NCBI GenBank assembly: GCA_025463055.1
Contig: JAOAPV010000055.1
Location: 1 to 64,000 of the forward strand
DNA from: Candidatus Acidiferrum typicum
GTDB taxonomy: Bacteria; Acidobacteriota; Terriglobia; Acidiferrales; UBA7541
DNA: 64,000 nt
Direction: 5' to 3'
A model generated the notes under the pieces. The model was given only the letters and a program-made list of their open reading frames with translations, did no database searches and was not told the DNA's origin. Both the position numbers and the translations under genes were made by a program. Each line of letters begins with the position of its first letter. Position 1 is the first letter of the stretch. Shown here piece after piece: positions 15,267 through 22,716 of the stretch.

Positions 15267-15634
15267 CCTGTGAACCCCCGGCGCATGGCTTCAGGCGCCA
15301 GCGGCCGGACTTCCACTGCGCCGATCGATGCACCCGGGCATCGCGCAGCCCATTCGAGCGCGGCGTCAATGGAAGGGAGTTCCAGGATGATGAATCCTGC
15401 CAGTTGCTCCTTCGTCTCCGCGTAGGGCCCATCCTGCACGCGGCGCTTTCCCTCCTTAAGACGTACGGTCGTTCCCGTCTCCGGCGCTTCAAGAGCATTG
15501 GCGCCGACGTAGACGCCGGCCTCGACGAGCGCCTTGTAGTACGCCCGCCAAGCGCCGAGATGAGAATCGCTATAGTCGTTCTTCCGCATCGCAAACTCTT
15601 CCGGTGTATGGTGGATCATCAGAGCAAACTGCAT
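15263..15634 (-). CDS. YCII-related DGPF-domain protein
   Basis: The start is set at ATG 15634 because AAAGGAG lies 7 bp before it; a longer frame adds seven unlikely residues. The 123-aa product opens MQFALMIHHTPEEFA and carries the signature QDGPYAETKEQLAGFIILE, where DGPF reads DGPY. Then come ALEWAARCPGA and AVEVRPLAP. DGPF/YCII proteins have a ferredoxin-like fold; their activity is unproven. Small proteins of this type are the regular neighbours of ECF42 sigma factors, and the 4-bp overlap with the sigma gene indicates translational coupling. It is the first gene of the minus-strand block. Confidence 0.88.
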   Translation of the reverse strand: MQFALMIHHTPEEFAMRKNDYSDSHLGAWRAYYKALVEAGVYVGANALEAPETGTTVRLKEGKRRVQDGPYAETKEQLAGFIILELPSIDAALEWAARCPGASIGAVEVRPLAPEAMRRGFTG

Positions 15635-15772
15635 CGGTTTTCTCCTTTGGCGCAACTCTCGGTGGCTTTACCGGCACCTATCCGTATGACGGGCGAGAAG
15701 CGGTCCATTCTACAGCCCTCACAAAATCTGCTGCGGATTTCAACTGGAGTAGAAGACCTTCGCCGTTCTTAG

Positions 15773-15787
15773 TGGATGACGGGCAAA
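15773..15787. repeat. 15-bp repeat TGGATGACGGGCAAA, copy 2
   Basis: Exact direct repeat of 13892-13906. It lies upstream of the DGPF gene and 32 bp inside the right copy of the 23-bp inverted repeat, so it may belong to the same old mobile-element end. Confidence 0.55.
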
Positions 15788-15819
15788 CCGGAAGTAATCC
15801 ACCTGGACGATTAAACGCC

Positions 15820-15842
15820 GTAATCGGAAACTGACCCACTAC
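15820..15842. repeat. Right copy of the perfect 23-bp inverted repeat
   Basis: It begins GTAATCGGAAACTGACC and ends CACTAC, the exact reverse complement of 11691-11713. Bases outside the repeat do not show a clear target duplication (left flank ends CCAGCG, right flank begins GCTTCG). Confidence 0.85.
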
Positions 15843-15857
15843 GCTTCGGAGTTTTCA

Positions 15858-15886
15858 TTGACAAATGGTTACTACTCGCGTATCAT
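15858..15886 (+). promoter_or_regulatory. Strong sigma-70-like promoter without a downstream ORF
   Basis: TTGACA (15858-15863) is followed by a 17-bp spacer and TATCAT (15881-15886): a perfect -35, ideal spacing and a 5/6 match at -10. Expected transcription start is about 15893. The next thing downstream is an intrinsic terminator and not a coding region. It lies 15 bp outside the right 23-bp inverted repeat and points away from it. Confidence 0.6.
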
Positions 15887-15892
15887 CAGTCC

Positions 15893-15973
15893 GGGTAATA
15901 TTGTGCCCGCGCCCCATAGCGATAGGCCTTGCCGCGCAATCTTCGTAACGCCAGCATCCTGCTGGCGTTTTTT
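15893..15973 (+). ncRNA. Putative small RNA of about 80 nt
   Basis: The stretch lies between a near-consensus promoter (15858-15886) and a classic intrinsic terminator (15949-15973). It contains no ORF with a start and ribosome site. The 5' half is GC-rich (CCGCGCCCC, then GCCTTGCCGCGC). I recognise no known RNA family. The call rests only on the promoter-terminator spacing and could be wrong if the promoter is a chance match. Confidence 0.4.
15949..15973 (+). terminator. Intrinsic terminator
   Basis: A 7-bp GC-rich stem, CGCCAGC (15949-15955) with GCTGGCG (15961-15967), has a 5-nt loop ATCCT and is followed directly by TTTTTT (15968-15973 region). No gene on the plus strand ends nearby, so it ends an unannotated transcript. 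Confidence 0.8.
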
Positions 15974-16094
15974 GCTTGCTCTTGCAGCTTCCAGCCAACT
16001 GAAACGCACGTTGCTCGGCTCAGACAGCCCTCATTCCAGCACCCGCGCCGATCGGGTGCCCTTGGCTGGGGACGGCTCAGCACTCTGTAAGTAT

Positions 16095-16163
16095 CTTTAG
16101 AATGAACACTTGCAAAAGTGTGTGAAAACAAAGGACTTTAAGTCCCTTTAGAATGAACACTTG
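16095..16163. repeat. Pair of 18-bp direct repeats
   Basis: CTTTAGAATGAACACTTG occurs at 16095-16112 and again at 16146-16163, 51 bp apart centre to centre (about five helical turns). The first copy runs into AAAAGTGTGTG, forming a short inverted repeat ACACTT-GCAA-AAGTGT. Between the copies lies a small hairpin, GGACT-TTA-AGTCC. The two sites lie downstream of the cupin gene's stop. They look like paired protein-binding sites, but no target gene is obvious. Confidence 0.5.
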
Positions 16164-16194
16164 TGAAAAAAGGGGGGAGGGGGTCCTGCTCGTT

Positions 16195-16461
16195 TTAGCG
16201 TTCCCCGATTAAATAGCAGCAGCCGGTTGGACCCATGCGCGCGGAGTGCACGGCGCCTGCTGGAACATCGCAGCGTTCACCTGCGCCATATGTGTGGCTC
16301 TGGCCGTCCCTCGTCAGCGTCATCTCGCCGCTTAAAATGATGTGCGCGGTCTCGGTAGCGTGAGTGTGATCCGGGTACGACGCATTCGGCCCATCTTGCC
16401 AAACATAGGTGTGTCCGAAGCCTTCCTGCTGGAGAGTTCGCGCGAGTTGCTTCTCGTCCAT
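16195..16461 (-). CDS. Single-domain cupin protein
   Basis: This 88-residue protein has one small beta-barrel domain. The cupin motif 1 region reads YPDHTHATETAHIILSGEMT, giving the H-x-H and E metal ligands, and motif 2 reads GERCDVPAGAVHSARMG, giving the later His. Together they can hold a divalent metal. Such stand-alone cupins often act as ligand sensors or isomerases, and the substrate is not predictable. There is no signal peptide, so it is cytoplasmic. No clear ribosome site precedes ATG 16461. It is isolated between the repeat-rich non-coding stretch and the exported-protein/sigma operon. Confidence 0.82.
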   Translation of the reverse strand: MDEKQLARTLQQEGFGHTYVWQDGPNASYPDHTHATETAHIILSGEMTLTRDGQSHTYGAGERCDVPAGAVHSARMGPTGCCYLIGER

Positions 16462-16509
16462 TCGATTATTCTAGCCAACATGCAGCGATTTCGGCGCCTG
16501 AAACGGCTA

Positions 16510-16572
16510 CGCCCTCCCTGCGGCATTGGGGGACACCGCAGAAAGGGCGCATCCGTCTTCAGGAGAGAAGAC
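16510..16572. other. Two adjacent hairpins after the sigma operon
   Basis: First hairpin: CGCCCT and CTGCGG (16510-16523) pair with CCGCAG and AGGGCG (16536-16549), interrupted by a CC/AA internal loop. Second hairpin: GTCTTC (16555-16560) pairs with GAAGAC (16567-16572). They lie just past the stop of the minus-strand exported-protein gene. They may stall or protect the end of that transcript; there is no T tract. Confidence 0.5.
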
Positions 16573-16589
16573 CGTTAGAAATTACAAGC

Positions 16590-17495
16590 TCAAACGCTGG
16601 GCCCCGAAGGCGGCGGCGCATCGGCGGACGCACCTGCTGGCGGAGCACCGTGAAATCCGTGCCGATGGCCGCCGGGTCCGCCCGGCCCACCTTCCTTCAC
16701 GGTGTAATCCGACGGCACAGTGAACAGCGCCGCCGCCGGCTCCGTGCGCTGCACATTGCTCAACGCGTAGGTGGTGGTCCCAAACCGCGGATCGCTGCGC
16801 GTGCTCTTCACCATGATCTGCAGGTCCGGCGAATACCACTGCTCGAACACGATCGAAATTGGCTTGTCGTTTCCAATCTGCCCCGCCGGAATCGTGCGAG
16901 TGATGCGCGTACCCTCGGCATTTACGCCGTTGATTGCTTGCGTGCCAAGCGATTCCTTTTTCACCTCGCCTGAAGCTTCTTCTTTGGCGATGTGCTTCTG
17001 CATTTTTTGCTCGAACCCACCGGGCTTGCCGCCATTGGGTAGAGTCATCTTGTGCGCCACTTTTTGATCCGGGTTCAGCATGTAATGCACACCGGCAACA
17101 GGGTCGCCAATCATGATCATCGTGTGAGGCTTTCCGGAGGCCTGCAGAGGCCCCAAGCCGGAAAGCGTAACTTCTCTGCGGAACCGCCCCGCGCTGTCTC
17201 GGTACAGTGCGGTCGAAGTTGTGCGATGGATCGTGGTCCCGTCCTGCAGAGATTGCGTGGTCACCGAATTTCCGATCGCTGAAAAGGGCGCTCCCTTCAC
17301 GGTTTTCCCGGGATGCAGCCCTTCAAAGCCCAGCAATTCAATGCGTTCGCCGAACAGCCCCGGACCTCCACCCATTTCAGGTCCCGCTCCGTGACCAAAG
17401 GCTGGTGGAGGCGGCGGGTCTTGCGCCCTCATCATTCCAGCCGCAAGCGACACAGCTCCGGCCAACAGCGAACAGGCCCAAACGTTACGATTCAT
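16590..17495 (-). CDS. Exported protein of unknown function, third gene of a sigma operon
   Basis: This 301-aa protein has a clear signal peptide (MNRNVWACSLLAGAVSLAAG, cleavage near MRAQ), then a Pro/Gly-rich linker. A central domain has alternating beta strands: TIHRTTSTALYRDSAGRFRR, HTMIMIGDPVAGVHYMLNPD, EGTRITRTIPAGQIGNDKP and IVFEQWYSPDLQIMVKSTRS. The tail is Gly/His/Pro-rich. The strand pattern recalls LolA/RseB-like beta folds, but I cannot assign a family. GAGGAG precedes ATG 17495. It follows the sigma and anti-sigma genes at a 76-bp gap. Similar three-gene groups recur in Acidobacteria, so an envelope-sensing role is plausible but unproven. Confidence 0.65.
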   Translation of the reverse strand: MNRNVWACSLLAGAVSLAAGMMRAQDPPPPPAFGHGAGPEMGGGPGLFGERIELLGFEGLHPGKTVKGAPFSAIGNSVTTQSLQDGTTIHRTTSTALYRDSAGRFRREVTLSGLGPLQASGKPHTMIMIGDPVAGVHYMLNPDQKVAHKMTLPNGGKPGGFEQKMQKHIAKEEASGEVKKESLGTQAINGVNAEGTRITRTIPAGQIGNDKPISIVFEQWYSPDLQIMVKSTRSDPRFGTTTYALSNVQRTEPAAALFTVPSDYTVKEGGPGGPGGHRHGFHGAPPAGASADAPPPSGPSV

Positions 17496-17571
17496 CGTTT
17501 CTTCTCCTCTTCTCTCCCTCTGTTCCTAAACTCATTTGTTCCGCATCAACTGAACAAAAAGCTCAAACCCT

Positions 17572-18225
17572 CTATTGCGGCAGCCGCACCGCCTTCGGCA
17601 ATCCATCCGGTCCAACAAGCAAATCCACTTGGATCCAATCGCTCACGCGCTCTTCATTTACCTGCAAACCCAGCGCGCTCAGCGCGCCGCGCTGCATTCC
17701 CACGCGCACGATGGCGGAGTCGTCCACCTCTTGCGGCAAGTTGCCGGGGAGCAGCGTAAAGTCGCCTGCATCATTGTCGGCTATAAGAGTCGGCTCCGCA
17801 GACGTGTCGGCCGGCGTCACTGACGGAGCGGGCACGTTCGGTTTCACGACATTTCCGGCGGAAACGTTGCCGTGCGTTTGCGTCAGCCTCCAATTCCACC
17901 AGCTCACGCCGGCGAACAGCAACGCCGCCGTCGCAAGCGCCCAAGTCGCAAAAATAGCCGCGGAGCGCACCTTCCTCGTGCGGTGCCGCATCCCAAACTC
18001 GTGCAGCAGCCGCATTTCGACGCGCTGCGGCGTCTCCGCATCGCGTGTGGTCTCCCGCAACGCCTGCAACGCGATGCGCGCCTCTTGCCAGGATTCCTGC
18101 AGCGCCGCGCAGCTTAGGCAGCGCGCGGCGTGCTCCGCAGCGGACTGCCGCAAAGCCGCGTCGAGTTCGCTCATCCGAACACCGTTTCGCTCAAGGCCAA
18201 TCGATTCAAATTCCTCGCACTTCAT
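17572..18225 (-). CDS. Putative transmembrane anti-sigma factor with zinc-finger motif
   Basis: The product is 217 aa. The N-terminal half is cytoplasmic with a zinc-binding anti-sigma pattern: Cys3, then HAARCLSC giving H-x3-C-x2-C. One membrane helix follows (about residues 89-108, IFATWALATAALLFAGVSWW), leaving about 105 residues in the periplasm with no recognisable domain. It should bind and silence the ECF sigma factor encoded 23 bp upstream. GAGGGA precedes ATG 18225. Gene order and topology are typical for a sigma/anti-sigma pair; the signal sensed is unknown. Confidence 0.78.
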   Translation of the reverse strand: MKCEEFESIGLERNGVRMSELDAALRQSAAEHAARCLSCAALQESWQEARIALQALRETTRDAETPQRVEMRLLHEFGMRHRTRKVRSAAIFATWALATAALLFAGVSWWNWRLTQTHGNVSAGNVVKPNVPAPSVTPADTSAEPTLIADNDAGDFTLLPGNLPQEVDDSAIVRVGMQRGALSALGLQVNEERVSDWIQVDLLVGPDGLPKAVRLPQ

Positions 18226-18248
18226 GGTGCACTTCCCTCTTCTTTCTT

Positions 18249-18851
18249 CTACCTAGCCGCGCTGACGCGCCGCGGCGCATCCCGCAGAATTTCCAGCTTG
18301 GCCAACAGCAGCGCTCGTCCGCGATGCAGCCGCGAGCGGATCGTGCCAATCGGACATCCGCTGAGCTGCGCGGCCTCTTCGTAACTCAACTCTTCCAGTT
18401 CGCACAGAACTACCGCTTCACGAAATTCCGCGGGCAGCTCCGATACCGCCGCGCGGACACGCTCGCTTCGTTCCTGCTGCTCGGCCCAATGCACCGGCGT
18501 AAAACGGTTGACTGCCGCTTCATTCGCGCGGGCACCATTTCCATTCGGTTCTTCCAGAGACAGCTCCCGCGGCAGCCGCTCCAGGTGCTTCATCACCCGA
18601 TTCCTCGTTATGCCAAAAAGGAATGCGCCCACAGGGCCCCGCGAAACGTCATACTTTTTCGGTTCGCGCATCAAGGTCATGAATACGTCCTGCACTACCT
18701 CTTCGGCAGCCCAGGAATTGCCGGTCATGCGCAACGCAAAGCGATACAGCGCTGCCTGATGCCGGCGATAGAGCAAGGTGAAAGACTCCTGGTCACCCTT
18801 GGCGGCGCGGCGCAGCAGAACGTCGTCCCTGTCTTGCTCAGGAATACTCAT
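18249..18851 (-). CDS. RpoE-type ECF sigma factor
   Basis: The start was moved to ATG 18851 because AGGAGAG stands right before it, giving 200 aa. Region 2 shows LLYRRHQAALYRFALRMTGN, then AEEVVQDVFMTLMRE and GAFLFGITRNRVMKHL. Region 4 shows LPAEFREAVVLCELEELSYE and GCPIGTIRSRLHRGRALL. There is no extension after region 4, so regulation is probably by the anti-sigma factor that follows. It directs RNA polymerase to an envelope-stress-type regulon that cannot be read from this window. Confidence 0.9.
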   Translation of the reverse strand: MSIPEQDRDDVLLRRAAKGDQESFTLLYRRHQAALYRFALRMTGNSWAAEEVVQDVFMTLMREPKKYDVSRGPVGAFLFGITRNRVMKHLERLPRELSLEEPNGNGARANEAAVNRFTPVHWAEQQERSERVRAAVSELPAEFREAVVLCELEELSYEEAAQLSGCPIGTIRSRLHRGRALLLAKLEILRDAPRRVSAAR

Positions 18852-19061
18852 CTCTCCTGGTACGGCGTTCGCGGCAGGCAACCCGTTCCCCGCGCTCTCA
18901 TATATTTCCCGGCAGCATGGAAAAAGGTTCCCGCATGCCGTGTGCTTTGCGGCGTGTAAATCATAGGTATGTACCGTTGGACGTTTGCCGTTGCAGGCGC
19001 GTGTCAGCGGAGGTTATTGAGCGGCGTCTTCAAACCGGCTTGTCTGCAGGCGACCGACGCA

Positions 19062-19868
19062 TTAAGCGGGTTTGTTTGCGGGTGGGCGAAACATTTTCGC
19101 CGCGATGCGCGTGACCAACCCGCGAGGCACAAGCCGCTGCGCGTGAGCGCCGAAGTAGTTCCCCGTCCCGGAAATCACATAGCTCTTCCCTGCTGCCAAG
19201 GCCTGCAAACCCACGTACGCGACCTTCTCCGCCGTTTCCCGATTCTTCATCGCGCTGACCACGCCCGACTGCCCGGCTACTTCCTGAAACTCCGTTTCTG
19301 TCGACCCGGGGCACAAAGCGCAGACGCGAACGCCGTAAGGTTTCACCTCTTCCGCCAGTCCTTCCGCAAATAGCAAATCGAATGCCTTGGTGGCGGCGTA
19401 CGTGGAAATAAACGGCACGGCCTGAAAGGAAGCGGTCGAAGCGACGATCAGCACGTCGCCGCGGCGCCGCTGCAGCATTTCCGGCAGGTACAGTCGGGTC
19501 AGGTGAACCACGGCGCTGCAATTCACCTGAACCATGTCGAGCAGCTTCTGCGTCTCGACACTCGCAAATGTTCCATACGCTCCGAATCCCGCATTATTGA
19601 TGAGCAGATCTATTGGAATCTGTTTCGCCTGCGTGAACGCGAAAATTTCCTGCGGCGCGGCGGGTTGCGCCAAGTCGGCAGCAACGAGCTCGACGCGAAT
19701 CTTATGGATTGCCGCGAGTTCCTGCGCCAACTTTTCCAATCGGTCCTTGCGCCTCGCGGTCAGCACCAAGTTCGTGCCGCCGGCCGCCAACTCGCGCGCC
19801 AGTGCCACGCCGATTCCCGCGCTCGCTCCGGTAACTAGCGCCCATTTCCCTGCCCACGGTCCGCTCAT
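19062..19868 (-). CDS. SDR-family oxidoreductase (DltE/YqjQ-like)
   Basis: This 268-aa classical short-chain dehydrogenase has the cofactor motif TGASAGIGVALA (about residues 13-24), followed by an Arg pair (ARRKDRLEKLA) that favours NADPH. It also has NNAGFGAYG, catalytic Ser in STASFQAVPF, YAATK, and PGSTETEF after the active site. The long C-terminal helix ending RGLVTRIAAKMF may touch the membrane, as in SDRs of lipid metabolism. GGAGAGG precedes ATG 19868. It stands alone, convergent with nothing, upstream of the ECF operon. Substrate unknown. Confidence 0.83.
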   Translation of the reverse strand: MSGPWAGKWALVTGASAGIGVALARELAAGGTNLVLTARRKDRLEKLAQELAAIHKIRVELVAADLAQPAAPQEIFAFTQAKQIPIDLLINNAGFGAYGTFASVETQKLLDMVQVNCSAVVHLTRLYLPEMLQRRRGDVLIVASTASFQAVPFISTYAATKAFDLLFAEGLAEEVKPYGVRVCALCPGSTETEFQEVAGQSGVVSAMKNRETAEKVAYVGLQALAAGKSYVISGTGNYFGAHAQRLVPRGLVTRIAAKMFRPPANKPA

Positions 19869-20128
19869 TGTGCCTCTCCAAAATAAGTTCCGAGCCTATC
19901 ACGGACCGATGGTGAAGATTCTGCGTCGCATTCTCTAAACCGTCGCCGTTCCGAGCATTTCGTGGTGCGAGAGCGAGCACGATGCCAACCTTGTCAGATG
20001 GCGCTAGAAAATCGATTCTCTAGATTCAAAAATTGGAGTATGCTCATCGGCATTGAACCGCTTCACCCGTATTAAAGGCGCGCGAGGCCGAGACACTCGG
20101 GCGAAAACTCAATTCTCACGGGGGAATT

Positions 20129-20734
20129 ATGCAGCGTCGTGACATATTGAAAATGCTGGCGACCGGAGCAGTGCTCCCGGTTTTCTCTTCGCCGATGGCA
20201 GCGTTTTTTCGAGAAGCGCAGAAGCAAACCGGGCCAACGTACAAGCTGCGGACGCTGAATCCGCACCAGAACGCCACCGTCGTAGTGATGACGGATTTGA
20301 TTATTCCGGAAACGGATACGCCCGGAGCAAAAGGCGCGCGCGTAAACGAATTTATCGATGTGATTTTGACCGAGTGGGCCACGCCGGAGGAACGGCAAAA
20401 TTTCCTTCAAGGTCTTGAGGGTGTGGATAAACAGAGCCAGGAACTTTTTGGAAAAACTTTCGTAGACGCGACGCCCGTGCAGCAAGTCACTCTACTCCGG
20501 GCCATGGATGATTTCGCGGCATCAGAGCGCGGCAATACTCCCCAGAAGCACGGCAATACCGTCCCGGAGTTTGACACGCAGCTAAAAGGAAATTTCTACG
20601 ACATCTTTCGCAACATCACGTTGCATGGCTACTACACTTCGGAAATTGGATTCACGCAGGAATTAAAGCTACAAATTATTCCCGGTGCGCAACATGGCTG
20701 CGAAAAGATTGGCCCCGGTCTCGGGGACGCGTAG
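20129..20734 (+). CDS. Gluconate 2-dehydrogenase subunit 3-like protein
   Basis: This 201-aa protein has a twin-arginine-like start (MQRRDILKMLATGAVLPVFS), so it is exported to the periplasm folded. The body matches the small (gamma) subunit family: MTDLIIPETDTPGAKGARVNEFID, where the PxTDTPGA phrase is diagnostic, then AMDDFAA and IFRNITLHGYYTSEIGF. Such subunits chaperone and complete membrane-bound GMC-flavin dehydrogenases. The catalytic GMC subunit gene starts 13 bp after the stop, so they form a two-gene operon. No cytochrome c subunit gene lies nearby, so the electron acceptor is unknown. Confidence 0.88.
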   Translation: MQRRDILKMLATGAVLPVFSSPMAAFFREAQKQTGPTYKLRTLNPHQNATVVVMTDLIIPETDTPGAKGARVNEFIDVILTEWATPEERQNFLQGLEGVDKQSQELFGKTFVDATPVQQVTLLRAMDDFAASERGNTPQKHGNTVPEFDTQLKGNFYDIFRNITLHGYYTSEIGFTQELKLQIIPGAQHGCEKIGPGLGDA

Positions 20735-20747
20735 GAGAAGGACGAAC

Positions 20748-22436
20748 ATGGCGGCTACAAACACCTATGATGCAGTGATTGTCGGCTCGGGGATTACCGG
20801 CGGCTGGGCGGCGAAAGAGCTCACGGAAAAAGGGTTGAGTGTGCTGGTGCTCGAAGCGGGTCGCACTATTTTGCCGGAGCGCGATTACGTCGAGCATATC
20901 CCGGCGTGGGAACTGAAATTTCGTGGCTGGGACAATCGCGCCGAGCGGATGGGCACACAGCCGATTCAGCGCGAGTGCTACTACGCATGCGACGAGTACT
21001 CCAACAAGTTTTTTGTGAGCGACAAAGAGAATCCCTATTCCACCGATCCCAACAAAAAGTTTTCGTGGATTCGCGGCCGCCAGGTCGGTGGAAAATCCCT
21101 CACCTGGGGACGCCAGAGTTACCGCTGGAGCGATCTGGATTTTGAAGCCAACCTGAAAGACGGCGTTGCCGTGGACTGGCCGATTCGCTACGCGGATATC
21201 GCCCCTTGGTACGACTACGTGGAACAATTTGCCGGCATCAGCGGCCAGGCCGAAGGGTTGCCGCAATTGCCGGACGGAAAATTTCTGCCGCCGATGGACA
21301 TGACCTGCGTCGAGCGCGACATGCGCGACGCGCTCGCGAAAAAATTTGACGATCGCATCATGACCATCGGACGGACCGCTGTCTTGACACAGGTACACGG
21401 CGGGCGCGCGGCTTGCCACTATTGTGGTGTGTGTCACCGCGGATGCATCACCGGATCGTATTTCAGCAGCATCAGCGCGACGCTTCCGGCGGCGCAAAAA
21501 ACCGGCAAGCTCACCCTTCGCCCCTACAGCGTAGTGCACAGCCTGATCTTCGATCCCAAGACGCGGAAGGTCAGCGGCGTACGCGTAATTGATGCGCAAA
21601 CGCGCAACACGATGGAGTTCAAAGGCCGCATCTTTTTCATTAACGCGTCGGCCCTGGAATCCACGCGCATCCTGCTGAATTCCACGAGCCCCGAATTCCC
21701 CAACGGTTTGGCAAACACCAGCGGCGAACTCGGCCACAACTTGATGGACCATCACATGGGCGCCGGCGCAAGCGGAACGATGCCTGGGCACGAAGACAAA
21801 ATGCCCTTCGGGAATCGGCCGAACGGGATTTATATTCCGCGCTTCCGCAACGTGAAGACGAAACAGAAAGAATTCTTGCGCGGCTACGGTTACCAGGGCG
21901 GAGGAAGCCGCGAAGGCTGGGGCCGCGGCGTACGCATGACCGGCTTCGGCGCCGATTTCAAGAACGCGCTGAAGAAGCCCGGACAATGGCGCATGAGTGT
22001 CGGTGGTTTTGGGGAATGCCTGGCGAACCACGTCAATTACATAGAAATTCAGAAAGACAAGGTGGACGCCTGGGGCATTCCCACGCTTAAGATCAATTGC
22101 GCGTGGGGCGCGAACGAGCACGCGATGTCGCGCGATATCGCGGTGCAGGCCGCAGAGATGTTGGCCGCGGCGGGCGCAAAGGATATTTACGTTTTCCAGG
22201 AGATCTCACCCCCGGGGCTGGCTATTCACGAGATGGGGACAGCGCGTATGGGACGCGACCCGAAAACGTCCGTGCTGAACGAACACAATCAGGCGCACGA
22301 CGTGAAAAACCTGTTCATGACCGATGGCGCCTGCATGGCTTCCAATTCCTGCGTAAATCCTTCACTCACCTACATGGCGTTGACCGCGCGTGCATGCGAT
22401 TATGCGGTCTCGCAGATACATCGGAACGAGCTCTAA
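20748..22436 (+). CDS. GMC-family FAD oxidoreductase (dehydrogenase large subunit)
   Basis: The start is at ATG 20748, after AGGAG at 20731-20735; the longer frame reads into the previous gene. The 562-aa product begins with the FAD-binding motif AVIVGSGITGGWAAKELTEK. Further on come GGKSLTWGRQSYRW (flavin contact), CHYCGVCHRGC (a Cys-rich loop seen in membrane-linked sugar dehydrogenases), NHVNYIE, and near the C-terminus HEMGTARMG and NLFMTDGACMASNSCVNPSL, which carry the GMC active-site His/Asn pattern. It probably oxidises a sugar or polyol in the periplasm with its small subunit. No signal peptide is present, so export would be with the partner's Tat signal. Confidence 0.9.
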   Translation: MAATNTYDAVIVGSGITGGWAAKELTEKGLSVLVLEAGRTILPERDYVEHIPAWELKFRGWDNRAERMGTQPIQRECYYACDEYSNKFFVSDKENPYSTDPNKKFSWIRGRQVGGKSLTWGRQSYRWSDLDFEANLKDGVAVDWPIRYADIAPWYDYVEQFAGISGQAEGLPQLPDGKFLPPMDMTCVERDMRDALAKKFDDRIMTIGRTAVLTQVHGGRAACHYCGVCHRGCITGSYFSSISATLPAAQKTGKLTLRPYSVVHSLIFDPKTRKVSGVRVIDAQTRNTMEFKGRIFFINASALESTRILLNSTSPEFPNGLANTSGELGHNLMDHHMGAGASGTMPGHEDKMPFGNRPNGIYIPRFRNVKTKQKEFLRGYGYQGGGSREGWGRGVRMTGFGADFKNALKKPGQWRMSVGGFGECLANHVNYIEIQKDKVDAWGIPTLKINCAWGANEHAMSRDIAVQAAEMLAAAGAKDIYVFQEISPPGLAIHEMGTARMGRDPKTSVLNEHNQAHDVKNLFMTDGACMASNSCVNPSLTYMALTARACDYAVSQIHRNEL

Positions 22437-22462
22437 CGAGCCGAACAGTAGAGAAGAGCAGC

Positions 22463-22484
22463 GATTGACGGCTATCCGTCAATC
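22463..22484. repeat. Perfect 9-bp inverted repeat with 4-nt centre
   Basis: GATTGACGG-CTAT-CCGTCAATC lies 27 bp after the GMC stop codon and 239 bp before hsp20. No T tract follows, so it is a poor intrinsic terminator. It could be an operator or a 3' mRNA stabiliser. Further CGTCA pieces follow at once (GTCAACATACCGTCACGG). Confidence 0.6.
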
Positions 22485-22687
22485 GTCAACATACCGTCAC
22501 GGCGCGAATCGCATTTTAGTGGGCTAATTGCAAATGCGACGGTGAGTTCGCGTTTTGTCGAGACGAACAGAACAAAAATTCAAAATCTCAGGCCCGCCCC
22601 CTGCATTCACTGTATTGCACACAAATGCGAACGGTACTTCTCTAGAAGTGGTTGGCGAGAATATTTTTCGTCACGAAAAAATTTTAC

Positions 22688-22716
22688 CAAAGCTCAAGAG
22701 AAGAGCTTTGAGGAGG
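22688..22716 (+). promoter_or_regulatory. Hairpin abutting the hsp20 ribosome binding site
   Basis: CAAAGCTC (22688-22695) pairs with GAGCTTTG (22703-22710) around a 7-nt purine loop. The Shine-Dalgarno AGGAGG (22711-22716) follows immediately, with ATG at 22723. A stem stacked against the ribosome site of a heat-shock gene could act as a temperature-sensitive element, although the SD itself is not inside the stem. Confidence 0.45.

Noticed and set aside
11650-15758. AGTAGAAGACC repeated at 11650 and 15748 as target-site duplication of the block
   Set aside because: One copy is outside the left inverted repeat while the other is inside the right one, so it cannot be a simple duplication; 11 bp may be chance.
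18045-18959. 304-codon plus-strand frame opposite the RpoE-type sigma and anti-sigma genes
   Set aside because: It is antisense to two genes with clear motifs; there is no ribosome site or domain.
20676-22121. 481-codon minus-strand open frame opposite the GMC oxidoreductase
   Set aside because: It is the antisense of a gene with clear FAD and GMC motifs; the frame has no recognisable domain and arises from GC-rich codon bias.
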